A stretch of DNA of 22,328 nt, from NCBI GenBank assembly GCA_001839685.1, contig MLAK01001290.1, forward strand, positions 1 to 22,328. The letters run 5' to 3'. This stretch comes from Tritrichomonas foetus (lineage: Eukaryota > Parabasalia > Tritrichomonadida > Tritrichomonadidae). The position numbers and the translations under genes are program-made. Each line of letters starts with the position of its first letter. Within the stretch, counting starts at the first letter, position 1. Below are positions 1-8,430 of the stretch, piece after piece. The notes under the pieces were generated by a model. It was not told where the DNA came from. It made no database searches and was given only the letters and a program-made list of their open reading frames with translations.

Positions 1-281
1 TTGATTTTTGAAAAGTAAATTTTGAATGGTATAGAATTATTTGATACTAAAAAATAATTTTAATTCAATTTTATTTCTTCAAAGAAAGTTTCTTTTCGTC
101 TGAAAAAGCCTTAATGAAAAAGTGAGTTATTAGTAAATTAAATTGAAAAATGAATATACGGCGTACCATATATTTTTGGGGACTTTTTCAATGGTTATAC
201 GTCCTACCGTATACGGCACATTTTGATACCCTTAATAATTATTACACGAATAACAATGATTTTACAAATACATATTAAGAA

Positions 282-473
282 ATGTGGAATGCTTCAATGC
301 TACATCATGAATGGAAAGCATTTGCAACATTTGCATGATCTGTCACTGCAATGATTGAAAAAGTCGAAAGAGAATTTTATCGGCTCAAAGACGTGTGTCT
401 GGAATAAATGGTGCAAGTTATAAGTAAAATGCCAGTAGAATATTTTCAGATTCATCATCTCATATCATATTAG
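282..473 (+). pseudogene. possible short gene relic, unidentified
   Basis: Starting at ATG 282, one frame reads in protein-like fashion for about 63 codons (for example HHEWKAFATFA, then SVTAMIEKVEREFYRLKDVCLE), interrupted by TGA at 336 and TAA at 405, before a final TAG at 471. Its composition is more coding-like than its surroundings. No family is recognised. It could be chance in AT-rich DNA, so confidence is low. Confidence 0.18.
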
Positions 474-855
474 CTGTCACTTAACAATCGAACAAATATA
501 CTCTGAAAAATATTTGTGAACTTTTTCTGTTGATTGACTTACGAACCAAGATTTTATTTTTTCCGGAACCCTTTTGTCATTATGCAGAGGTATATGATTT
601 AACTCAAGTATATTCATAGTTAAATTCTTCGGATCAATCAATTTTTATCGAGAAAAATCATGAATTTGTGAAAATTATGAAAATAGTAGTTACACAAAAA
701 GTTTCGTGTATATAGAATTCTTTGCAAATAGGAAAGATTATTCATAAACATTAGCGGCCATTTTATTAGTCAAAAATACCAGATCGGTTTTTGAATTTCA
801 AAAGGTTTGATTGAGTCTCAATCATTGAGATACATATGGAAAATAAAGTAATGCG

Positions 856-871
856 TTTCAGAAAAAGTTTT
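856..871 (+). promoter_or_regulatory. upstream motif TTTCAGAAAAAGTTTT
   Basis: This 16-mer ends 23 nt before the ATG at 895. It shares the core GAAAAAGT with motifs in the same orientation upstream of the CK1 gene (5772-5788) and the NPF-rich gene (20831-20847). It is a candidate core promoter element. Its function is inferred only from recurrence and position. Confidence 0.4.
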
Positions 872-894
872 CGATCTAACGGTTTCAACATTTC

Positions 895-3093
895 ATGGGA
901 TGCGGTGGTTCTAAATCGGTCCCTGTTCGACCTTCCTCAGAAAAGCGCGCGTTATCATCACAGAAAACACCAATAATTCCATTCGATTTCACCATAACCG
1001 AAACATCAGTTTCCTTTGCCGACATAAATTATGCATATTCTTCGATCACGAAAGACGTTTCTGCAATTAAGTGCCCGCCTAACATGGTTCCTGTTTTGTG
1101 CATGGCTCCTGAGGCGGTCCCACTTGTTGTCACCTCACAAGACGACTCCGATATCAAGATTCCCATTATCGCCATGTCAATCAAAGACGAAGGTCGAGTC
1201 ATCTGCTTCGCACATATTCAGATGATCACTCTTTCACTTTTAGAAGCCGAACAAACCGCCAAATTCTTCAGAAATTTAATGAAATATATCGTAAAAAATG
1301 AAGCCTACATGGCCCCAGTTTTACTCCTCGAAACGAATCCGCGATACGACCTCGATCTAAGAAACCTATTCAGCTGCATCTACGTGTCAATCGACAAAGG
1401 CACGTTCAAAAACAAATTTGATCGCTATCGAATTATAGTTATGACCCACGACTGCCAATTAACGCCGGAAAACAACGCTGCCCTTCATGAATTTGTGAAC
1501 TCAGGCGGAACAATCATGATTTTCTATGATCCGAAAAATATCGAAGAGGATGAGGAAAATTTGGCCGAACTGCCTATAAACAAGTTTTTGATTTCTTACA
1601 GCTTATCGTATACTATAGCATCGCTGATTCCTCGATGCACAACTCTTCAGACTGTTCCCATCTCACCAAACTACAGCGATATCCATTTGTGCAACTTTTT
1701 GCAAATAGCCAGCTACTTTAGAGAATTGATAAGTAATCCCGAAGTTTCTTCAGAGACATTGGATGAAGCTGTGACGAACCTGCGCTACTATATCATTGCG
1801 TGCGACGAAAGTTTCAGCGGCGGTTTGAAGCAGTTAATGACGACAGCAATTGAATTTTTGTATGATACAAATTATAGAAACGGAAACGAAATTTGTCATC
1901 AAGTTAACCAAAGCATCATTGCTGTAATTGTCCAAGACATTTATGAGAAATTGCCACTTGATATGATTGAGTCAAATCCTGATGTTGATATTTTTCCGGG
2001 CGATCCATCAAATATTGAAATGTCTGATCATTCTATAACTCTTACGATTTCAAGTGATTCTTTAATATCGACTGGATTGTGGTGTCCACCAGGATGTATT
2101 GTTCATGTAACATCTAGTCGTGTGGTTGAAGGTTTATCTGTTCAAATTGGTTCACATCAAACCCAACTTTACACATTACCTGGACCTTGGCATCGCTGGC
2201 CATCTGTAGTATTTGCATTTCCGCTGAATAGTGAAACTGTTGAAATTTGTTCTCCATTTGGTGGAATTTTATATATTTCTACAAATGATCAATTTTATCC
2301 CGAATCTCCTTCTCAGTTTTATTTTACTTTTTCGAAAGTTTGTCGCTATCCGCGTGTTGTTAAAGGAAATCCAAGTGTCTTCAATTTGAGCAAAAACATT
2401 CCACTCCCTTGGGGTGAAGTTGAATCAACATGTCTCATTTTAACTCTTCCGTCTGAAATTATTGTAACTTCTCCACAAATCATTGATGTGCTCAATGCTA
2501 TCGATCAATACATTCTAAAGCTTAACGTCTTCATGTCGTATGATATGATTCGTCCTTATCGAGTTGTTTTTGATGTTGACATTATTGATAATGATGGTGA
2601 AGGATGCAGCTATCCAATTGTGATGCCTGTTTCCGACGCTAGAAAAATTGTGTCTTCTGGGAAAACTGTTACTGACTCTCTTTATCGAATGATTAAGGAA
2701 ATTGCATACGCTTCAATTCGTGATCAATTTTTCGATAAGGAGACAGAAGTGGCACTTTCAGCTCTCGCAGCTATTGCAGTACTTGAAGGGACAAATCAAA
2801 CATTCAACCACAAGACAACAGAAGGACTCGAACTTCCATTTTTGTTTAAGGAATTTTGGACTATCCACAAAAAGAATCCAAAGGTGTTCATGGAAGTTCT
2901 AAAACAGAGTCAGTTTCAAAATTGCACTATGCTCGATGTGAATGAAGATCGATGGGTGAAATTTGTACAAGATCTCTGTCGAGTTGGAAAGAGGAATTTC
3001 ATTCCAATCTTTCAAAACGTGAGGCCTGTGCCAAGATCTTTCACTGAATCAACAACGAGTCTTCCGATTTCGGAAATTGCTCATCTAGATTGA
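895..3093 (+). CDS. TCAF/M60-like membrane-targeted pseudoprotease
   Basis: The 732-residue protein starts MGCGGSK: Gly2 with Ser6 fits N-myristoylation and Cys3 fits palmitoylation, so it is probably anchored to the cytosolic face of a membrane. Residues about 40-215 resemble the N-terminal region of TCAF-type proteins, with an EGRVICFAH stretch and a glutamine-amidotransferase-like strand set around HEFVNSGGTIMIFYD. From about residue 380 it follows the peptidase M60 (enhancin-like) layout: TGLWCPPGC (393-), SPFGGILYI (453-) and PWGEVEST (505-). The position where M60 enzymes carry HExGH reads KEIAY (601-605), so both histidine ligands are absent, while E602 and the downstream TEV glutamate (E618) remain. 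It is therefore probably not a zinc protease; a scaffold or carbohydrate-binding role is possible. The ATG at 895 is chosen because it exposes the acylation motif. The 5' third is visibly GC-richer than the rest. The family call is from motif recognition only. Confidence 0.75.
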   Translation: MGCGGSKSVPVRPSSEKRALSSQKTPIIPFDFTITETSVSFADINYAYSSITKDVSAIKCPPNMVPVLCMAPEAVPLVVTSQDDSDIKIPIIAMSIKDEGRVICFAHIQMITLSLLEAEQTAKFFRNLMKYIVKNEAYMAPVLLLETNPRYDLDLRNLFSCIYVSIDKGTFKNKFDRYRIIVMTHDCQLTPENNAALHEFVNSGGTIMIFYDPKNIEEDEENLAELPINKFLISYSLSYTIASLIPRCTTLQTVPISPNYSDIHLCNFLQIASYFRELISNPEVSSETLDEAVTNLRYYIIACDESFSGGLKQLMTTAIEFLYDTNYRNGNEICHQVNQSIIAVIVQDIYEKLPLDMIESNPDVDIFPGDPSNIEMSDHSITLTISSDSLISTGLWCPPGCIVHVTSSRVVEGLSVQIGSHQTQLYTLPGPWHRWPSVVFAFPLNSETVEICSPFGGILYISTNDQFYPESPSQFYFTFSKVCRYPRVVKGNPSVFNLSKNIPLPWGEVESTCLILTLPSEIIVTSPQIIDVLNAIDQYILKLNVFMSYDMIRPYRVVFDVDIIDNDGEGCSYPIVMPVSDARKIVSSGKTVTDSLYRMIKEIAYASIRDQFFDKETEVALSALAAIAVLEGTNQTFNHKTTEGLELPFLFKEFWTIHKKNPKVFMEVLKQSQFQNCTMLDVNEDRWVKFVQDLCRVGKRNFIPIFQNVRPVPRSFTESTTSLPISEIAHLD

Positions 3094-3402
3094 ATATTTT
3101 GGGATTTTTTTGATTTTCCCAAAGGATTTATATTTTGTTTATTTTTTGTTTGTAAATATTATATATACACTTACATGTTCTTTCATTTGTTTTTCTTTTC
3201 TTTCATTAATCATGTTATGTCTTTTGCTCAAAAGAGATCTTTATTCGCATCGAGGGAACTTAATGGAAAACTTCGAAAATTATAAATAAATAAAAAATGG
3301 AATATGTTCAATTAAAAACAAAAACAAAAATTAGATAAATCGCTTTATTATTTATATACAAACAATTGTGATAAAAAATAATCCAAATTACTGACTGACT
3401 AA
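3094..3402. other. convergent intergenic spacer
   Basis: About 310 bases separate the stop codons of two convergent genes. The sequence is strongly AT-rich with T-runs just after the first stop codon and A-runs towards the second gene. I see no RNA gene, repeat or conserved signal. Confidence 0.7.
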
Positions 3403-5715
3403 TTATTTGGTCTCAAATATTGGCTTAATTGGCTTTTTTGGATGAAATAGAGAGATTGGTCGTGGCGGCAGCCCTTCAATCTTCTTCCTTCTCACAGGCA
3501 CCAAATCTTCAGCTTCTTCAATGTTCAATTCAAGTTGGTTCTCATGAGTAACATCTTCAACAGGAAATGGTGGTGGTGATTCAAATCGAGGTGAGATAGT
3601 TGGTTCTCCTTCTTCATCAGATGAAAACTTTTCTCCTCGCTGAACTTTTGCGAAAATTGCCAAAAACTCAGAAGAACCAGCATCATCAGTGTCTGAAGAA
3701 TCATCATTTGTTTCAGTTGATTCAGCAATTGTATAATCTGTGACTGTTGAAGCACCAAAGAAAGAAAAGTCATCAGAACTATTCAAATCGTTCATTATTT
3801 TATTTAATTCTTTCAAAGCATTTTTTGCATTTTTCTCATTCTTTGCTTTTTCGTCATCGCCAGAATTTCTCGATCTTGGAGATAATTTCGATATTTTTCC
3901 TTTTGAAAAACTCGAAAAAGTTTTTGTTGAAGATGAATTGGTCATTTTATATTTTTGTGAAGTTGTATTTTGACTTTTAGGTCTTGATGATTGACTGTTT
4001 TCAAAAGCTTTTTTCTTTGAAGAATCTTTCAGTTTCATTCCAGTTATGAATGAACTCAAAGGCGGAACTTTTTCTTGATTATTAAGATTAGACTTATTTA
4101 CGGCCATATTTCCATTCATATTCGCATTAATATTAATATTAACCTTCTTATTAATATTTACACTCGTATTCATATTTAAACTCACGTTTATTTTTGATTC
4201 TTGATTTTCGAGTTGTTTTGTTTCTTGGATTTGGTTTTGACCAATTTTTGGTTTGGTATCGAAGTAGTTGCTGCTGTCAGTATCACTGTCACTGAAATTA
4301 CTTAATTGTCCACTTAAGCTGCTCAGTTTGCTGCTTTTCGATTTTTTATCTCTTTTACGATCATTCAAAATGTCATTCAAAGAAGAAGCATCTGAAATCA
4401 AATAATCATTTGTAGATTCATTATCAGAATCCTTATCTAAATCTTTATCAGAATCCTTATCTAAATCTTTATCGGAATCCTTATCTAAATCTTTATTAGA
4501 ATCCTTATTGTTAGAATTGTTTCCAAGGTTGGCAGATTCATTTGTTGAAGAGCTATCAGAAATATCAAAAAGGTGTTTCAAATCAGCACATTGTTTTGTG
4601 AAAGAATCAGAATCCATATACTCGATTGAAGAATCATAAGCATTCACTTTGACAGAGTTCAAATTACCAGACAGAAGTGAAGATTGTGATCTAAAAATTG
4701 GCTTTTTCGCTCGCATTAAATCCAAGCGTGAAGGAGAATTTTGCATCATGTTTGGATTCGAACTTGTTAAAAAGTTTGGATTTGTTGCTTGTGTCGGTGA
4801 ATGTGGAATTGGTGGGAGCGATGGTTTTCTTTTCGCTTTCGAGATAGACCAGTCAAAAATTCCATCATACACGAAATTATAATGAAGAAGAAGCTCCCTA
4901 AACATTAATCTATAATTTGCATAATCGGGCTCTTCAGTGAACCTTAGAGCGCGAATGTTTTTGAAGTAAGTGATGAATTGCTGAGGAAATCCTTCGCACA
5001 ACACTTCGAAAGAAGTCGCCATTTTACAGTCGCATATCATTGAGTATTTTTTCTGAGGAACGTTGGCTCGAATCCCCATCCACGGCAAATCGCCCCTTAG
5101 GAAGTACATCCACACGTAGCCGAGCGCCTCCATGTCGTCTCTCCTCGACTGCTCGATTCCCCTGAGTGCATTGACCGACGCATACCTGGCGGTGCCTGTC
5201 AGCTGTTTTCTATCGGAGTACTTCACGTGCTTCAGCGTCAGTGGATCACGATATCTCTTGGCGAGTCCGAAATCGATTATGTAGATCTTCGAAGTGTCTC
5301 CGCCTTGGCCGATTACGAAATTGTCCGGTTTTATATCGCGATGTATGAAATGCTTACGATGCAGATATTCAACGCATTTGATCATTTGCTCGATCAGCAT
5401 CAAAACCGTTTTCAAGCTGAATTTTTTCTTCTCTTCGTGCAAATTCTCCAGGCTTTTGCCAAGAAGATCCATCACGACGACATTATTGTTATTGACTACT
5501 CCTTGCCAGTGCGTTTTGGCAATATTGTTCCCGCCGGCAATTAGTTTGTATAGGCGGCTTTCGAAGCTGAGTTGCGGAATTTTCGTTGAGACTGATTCGA
5601 CTTTCGCGGCATATTGTTTATGCGTTTCGTTGTGTTCGCAGAGATAGATTGTGCCGAAACTTCCTGATCCAATGCGATTGAGGATGGTGTATGGGCCAGC
5701 AATCTGTCCTTCCAT
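3403..5715 (-). CDS. casein kinase 1-like Ser/Thr kinase with long disordered tail
   Basis: The 770-residue protein has an N-terminal CK1-family kinase domain (about residues 1-290). Visible marks are the glycine loop GSGSFG (16-21), the ATP lysine K38, the catalytic loop HRDIKPDN (D127, K129, N132), the metal-binding DFG (D148) and the CK1-specific LTGTARYAS plus EQSRRDDMEALGYVWMYFLRG, which replaces the APE motif. All catalytic residues are present, so it should phosphorylate acidic or primed Ser/Thr substrates. The remaining ~470 residues are low complexity: Ser/Asn/Asp/Lys-rich, with an 8-residue DKDLDKDS repeat, an Asn-rich block and several Glu-rich stretches. The tail is unrelated to recognised domains and probably governs localisation or autoinhibition. 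Kinase-domain DNA is GC-richer than tail DNA. The ATG is followed directly by the usual CK1 N-terminus (GPYTILNRIGSG), which supports the start. Confidence 0.93.
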   Translation of the reverse strand: MEGQIAGPYTILNRIGSGSFGTIYLCEHNETHKQYAAKVESVSTKIPQLSFESRLYKLIAGGNNIAKTHWQGVVNNNNVVVMDLLGKSLENLHEEKKKFSLKTVLMLIEQMIKCVEYLHRKHFIHRDIKPDNFVIGQGGDTSKIYIIDFGLAKRYRDPLTLKHVKYSDRKQLTGTARYASVNALRGIEQSRRDDMEALGYVWMYFLRGDLPWMGIRANVPQKKYSMICDCKMATSFEVLCEGFPQQFITYFKNIRALRFTEEPDYANYRLMFRELLLHYNFVYDGIFDWSISKAKRKPSLPPIPHSPTQATNPNFLTSSNPNMMQNSPSRLDLMRAKKPIFRSQSSLLSGNLNSVKVNAYDSSIEYMDSDSFTKQCADLKHLFDISDSSSTNESANLGNNSNNKDSNKDLDKDSDKDLDKDSDKDLDKDSDNESTNDYLISDASSLNDILNDRKRDKKSKSSKLSSLSGQLSNFSDSDTDSSNYFDTKPKIGQNQIQETKQLENQESKINVSLNMNTSVNINKKVNININANMNGNMAVNKSNLNNQEKVPPLSSFITGMKLKDSSKKKAFENSQSSRPKSQNTTSQKYKMTNSSSTKTFSSFSKGKISKLSPRSRNSGDDEKAKNEKNAKNALKELNKIMNDLNSSDDFSFFGASTVTDYTIAESTETNDDSSDTDDAGSSEFLAIFAKVQRGEKFSSDEEGEPTISPRFESPPPFPVEDVTHENQLELNIEEAEDLVPVRRKKIEGLPPRPISLFHPKKPIKPIFETK
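4423..4508 (-). repeat. 24-bp coding tandem repeat in CK1 tail
   Basis: A 24-bp unit is repeated about 3.6 times at 4423, 4447, 4471 and (partial) 4495. The first two copies are identical and the third differs by one base. It encodes DKDLDKDS octads in the acidic/basic tail of the kinase. The near-identity indicates recent slippage expansion, so length polymorphism between strains is likely. Confidence 0.9.
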
Positions 5716-5771
5716 GCGTGATTTAACGACGAACTATTTTTTCGAAAAAAAATTGGTGAAGGTTTTTCAAA

Positions 5772-5788
5772 TTTCACTTTTTCAGAAG
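5772..5788 (-). promoter_or_regulatory. upstream motif CTTCTGAAAAAGTGAAA
   Basis: Read on the minus strand, this 17-mer lies 56 nt upstream of the CK1 ATG (5715). It differs at one base from the motif upstream of the NPF-rich gene (CTTCTGAAAAAGTCAAA, 20831-20847) and shares its GAAAAAGT core with the M60-like gene (856-871). The recurrence upstream of three unrelated genes in the same orientation suggests a transcription signal. Confidence 0.5.
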
Positions 5789-6687
5789 TTATTCTATAAA
5801 AATTGAATGATTTTTGTTTTTTGAATTATTTTTTTCTATAGTTTTGTGAAAAGAGTGTAATTATTTTCTGAATTATCAAAATTATTTTGTGTTTGTTTTT
5901 CAAAAAAACGCAAAAAATAGACTTTTCTTAAAAAATTGGATTATCTTGAATCAGTGAATGATAAAACTGATTTAAAATTGATGAATTGAATTTTTATGGT
6001 TTTTCGAATATTTTGAAATAACAAATAAGAAACAAAAACGGAATTATTTGAAGTCATAATAAATATTATTTCTCCTCTGGGTTATTCTGGTGTGAATTTC
6101 AATCCAGTCGGGAATAAGAGAATAGGGAGAGATTTTACTCATTATCACTTGGAGTGAATTCCCGCGTTATTCTGTCAATCGAACTCTTTCTCGAAAAATA
6201 ACTTATTCAAAAACTGTATGTAAAGTATTGAATTCTCGTTAACGGATGAAAATAATTGTATAATTTAAAAAGTTGTGTGGATTTTATTAGTATTGAATTT
6301 CGTTTGTGAAGATTGTGAAATTCTATAGTATAATTGAATATTATGTATTCAAAATTTCCCTAAATCAGAAAAATTCAAATCTTTTCGTAGCGTTCTCAAA
6401 CTTTTTAAATAGACAACAAAAAATTGAAAAAGATAATTCTTTTTATTAAAATAAGAATATCTCTCAGCTCTTTTATATGAATACTATAGTGTTGAGATAT
6501 TATAATAGAACAATTCAATGGGAAATAAAAAATGTTTTTGCTTGGCATTTTGTTTTCGAACAATCATTGAATCTCAATATGACGAAATTATTAAGTTATT
6601 TCCAAAATCATAAATAAAAAGTTCATTTTTGTGTATATATTGGATCAATTTCCGATGAAATTGGTTTCTTCTTCTCTTTGATGATAT
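5789..6687. other. AT-rich spacer between CK1 gene and transposon
   Basis: No open frame of note is present. Most of it is A/T homopolymer-rich. The exception is a GC-richer island at about 6071-6175 that contains complementary segments (for example CGGGAAT 6109-6115 with ATTCCCG 6158-6164) and the repeated octamer GTTATTCT (6081 and 6166). It could be a small structured RNA gene or an old element remnant. I could not match it to a tRNA or snRNA. Confidence 0.5.
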
Positions 6688-6689
6688 TA

Positions 6690-6716
6690 CCCCAAAATCG
6701 CAAACTTTTCCCCTTT
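6690..6716 (+). repeat. left terminal inverted repeat
   Basis: Together with the TA at 6688-6689 this stretch matches the complement of 10669-10697 at all but two positions (the bases after CCCCAAAATCG differ). The likely outer edge is the first C at 6690, directly after TA. Confidence 0.75.
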
Positions 6717-6747
6717 CTGTTTTACAAGATATGGTTATAATTCGACG

Positions 6748-6771
6748 AAAATCTGACAATTGTCAGATTTT
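6748..6771. repeat. 24-bp perfect palindrome near left transposon end
   Basis: Positions 6748-6771 form a perfect 12+12 palindrome centred on CTGACAATTGTCAG, 58 bp inside the left end and 121 bp before the transposase ATG. No counterpart is visible near the right end. It could be a subterminal transposase binding site or an operator. Confidence 0.9.
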
Positions 6772-6840
6772 TATTGATAGTTTTTTTCAATATTAAAATA
6801 ACTTTTTGATTAAATTAATGTACGGTTAGAATGGATCATT

Positions 6841-6849
6841 TCACTTTTT
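6841..6849 (+). promoter_or_regulatory. possible Inr-like TCACTTTTT
   Basis: The sequence TCACTTTTT lies 43 nt before the transposase ATG. It resembles the trichomonad initiator type (TCA followed by pyrimidine, then A/T). A similar TCACTTATT precedes the helical-repeat gene (12677-12685). The match is short and AT-rich, so the assignment is weak. Confidence 0.25.
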
Positions 6850-6891
6850 ATATTCTCACATATGTATATTTAATTTCTAATTTCAGACTTA

Positions 6892-8214
6892 ATGGGGAAG
6901 AAAAGAAAGTATTCCAAAAGAAAACAAATACTACTTCCGTTGACGAATATTCGAAAAGTGCCCAAGTTTCCGAAACTGGTCAAAAACCATCATGTGTGGA
7001 TGAATGATTCCATCAATGAAGTAGCTCCCATATGGGAATACTTGAAAATGAAGGAATTACCATATGGGGCGCTTAAACAAGTTTCACATGATACGAATAT
7101 AAAATATCAAACGCTTAAAAAATGGCGACAAAAATTTAAAAAAGACCCTAACTACACTCCATATGAAGCACTAGGGGTAACAACGCTCCCAAATGAAACA
7201 GAAGATCAACTATTCAATTTAGTATCTGATAAACTTAATAACGGAACTCCATTCACCTTGAACGAACTTCAAGACACAGCAATTCATTTGTATCAACAAT
7301 TATCCATGGAACAAGTTGGTAGAGATCGTTTCTCGGCCACAAATTCTTGGGCTTACAGATTCCTTGACAAATACGGCCTATCGGTGAGATCATCAAAACC
7401 CAGTAAAAAGGGAGAAGTGGATCCAAAGTTTATTGACATCTTTATAGAAAAATTAACACATGCAGCTCAAGATTATCATCCTGAAAGAATCTTCAATATG
7501 GATGAAACTTTTGTCCATGTGTGTTGCCCACCTTCCAAAGTAATTGGCAGGAAAGGAGCTGAAAACGTTCCATCTTTTATTAATGAAGATGAAAAAAGTG
7601 GTTTTACATGTTTAACAACAATTAGCTTTGGGGGAACTATACTTGAACCAATATTTCTCACGAAAGGTAATCAAGAAAACTCCGAAATGCAATTCGGAGA
7701 AGCCTGGAATTATGAAAATGATATCAAAATAATGAAAAGTGAAACAGGTTGGGCAACCAGTGAAGTGATGTGTCAATACATTAAATGGTTATCAGAACAA
7801 GTTAATAATGAGCCTTGCTGTTTAGTCTTAGATGTATACAGCACGCATAAAGATGCAATTGTCAGAGAACTTGCACAGAGTTTGCAAATAGATCTCATTT
7901 TTGTCCCCGCCAATGGTACTGGTTCCTTTCAGCCATTAGATAGAAAGATCTTTGGAATTATTAAGGCTAAAATGAAAAAAGCGTGGGATATTTCACGGAG
8001 AAAAGCAATTGAAGGGAATTCAGTTTGGAATAAAGCTTTAGCTGCACGAACATTCAAAGAAATACTTAATAAAGTAAGCAGTCATGCATATAAATCAGCA
8101 TGGAACATTCCTGGTTTCCCCATGATAAGTAAATGTGAAAATAAGATTTCTAGCACAGATGATACGGATGATACAGATTATAATTTTGAAGATGAGTTTT
8201 TAGAGTATTTTTAA
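6892..8214 (+). CDS. pogo/Tigger-like DDE transposase
   Basis: The 440-residue intact ORF has a basic N-terminus (GKKRKYSKRKQ), a helix-turn-helix-like region (about residues 55-90), a CENP-B-type second DNA-binding segment (about 100-170), and a DDE_1-type catalytic core. The catalytic acids are D204 in NMDET, D314 in LVLDVYSTHKD and D350 in GSFQPLDRKIFG, giving DD35D spacing. The FQPLD(R)-x-FG block is characteristic of the pogo/Tigger/jerky group of the Tc1/mariner superfamily. It should cut and paste the surrounding element at TA sites in the nucleus. There are no stops or frameshifts and all three acids are kept, so it may be active or recently active. The C-terminus ends in an acidic DDTDDTDY tail. 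The gene lies about 200 bp inside the left inverted repeat. A domesticated function is the alternative, but the flanking repeats argue against it. Confidence 0.9.
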   Translation: MGKKRKYSKRKQILLPLTNIRKVPKFPKLVKNHHVWMNDSINEVAPIWEYLKMKELPYGALKQVSHDTNIKYQTLKKWRQKFKKDPNYTPYEALGVTTLPNETEDQLFNLVSDKLNNGTPFTLNELQDTAIHLYQQLSMEQVGRDRFSATNSWAYRFLDKYGLSVRSSKPSKKGEVDPKFIDIFIEKLTHAAQDYHPERIFNMDETFVHVCCPPSKVIGRKGAENVPSFINEDEKSGFTCLTTISFGGTILEPIFLTKGNQENSEMQFGEAWNYENDIKIMKSETGWATSEVMCQYIKWLSEQVNNEPCCLVLDVYSTHKDAIVRELAQSLQIDLIFVPANGTGSFQPLDRKIFGIIKAKMKKAWDISRRKAIEGNSVWNKALAARTFKEILNKVSSHAYKSAWNIPGFPMISKCENKISSTDDTDDTDYNFEDEFLEYF

Positions 8215-8430
8215 TCATCATCAACAAGTGTATTTACTATTTCGAACTCATATTCAGCTAGAACAACTCATGATATTGGTAAGAGAAGGTGTACATTCCG
8301 TGAATTTTGCGAAATCAATTCATTTTGAAATAAAAAGTAGGAAATGAATCAGCTCAAACAGTTTTTTGTGGATCATTTAATGTAAATTCATGAAATTATG
8401 AATTTTTACCTTTAGATGAAAAAAATGTTT

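Larger units (their letters stand above)
1..894. other. AT-rich left flank without an intact gene
   Basis: No intact reading frame is visible. The stretch holds a possible decayed coding relic at 282-473 (listed separately). A small GC-richer patch at about 155-217 carries the octamer TATACGGC twice (155-162 and 210-217), the second copy overlapping the 10-bp palindrome CCGTATACGG (207-216). The last 40 bases contain the upstream motif of the following gene. Nothing else is recognised. Confidence 0.7.

Noticed and set aside
4085..4195. AT-rich alternating TTAATATTAA tract as a regulatory repeat
   Set aside because: It is simply the coding sequence of the Asn-rich part of the CK1 tail (NINKKVNININANMNGN).
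5227..5647. Antisense ORFs of 105 and 117 codons across the CK1 kinase domain
   Set aside because: They are shadows of a highly conserved kinase domain on the other strand and show no protein family features.
6071..6175. tRNA or snRNA gene in the GC-richer island
   Set aside because: No B-box (GGTTCGAATCC-type), cloverleaf or recognisable snRNA core could be placed. It is left as an unassigned structured patch.
6878..6894. Possible 3' splice site (TTTCAG) just before the transposase ATG
   Set aside because: No matching 5' splice site or trichomonad-type extended branch-point/3' splice consensus (ACTAACACACAG) is present, and the ORF is complete without an intron.
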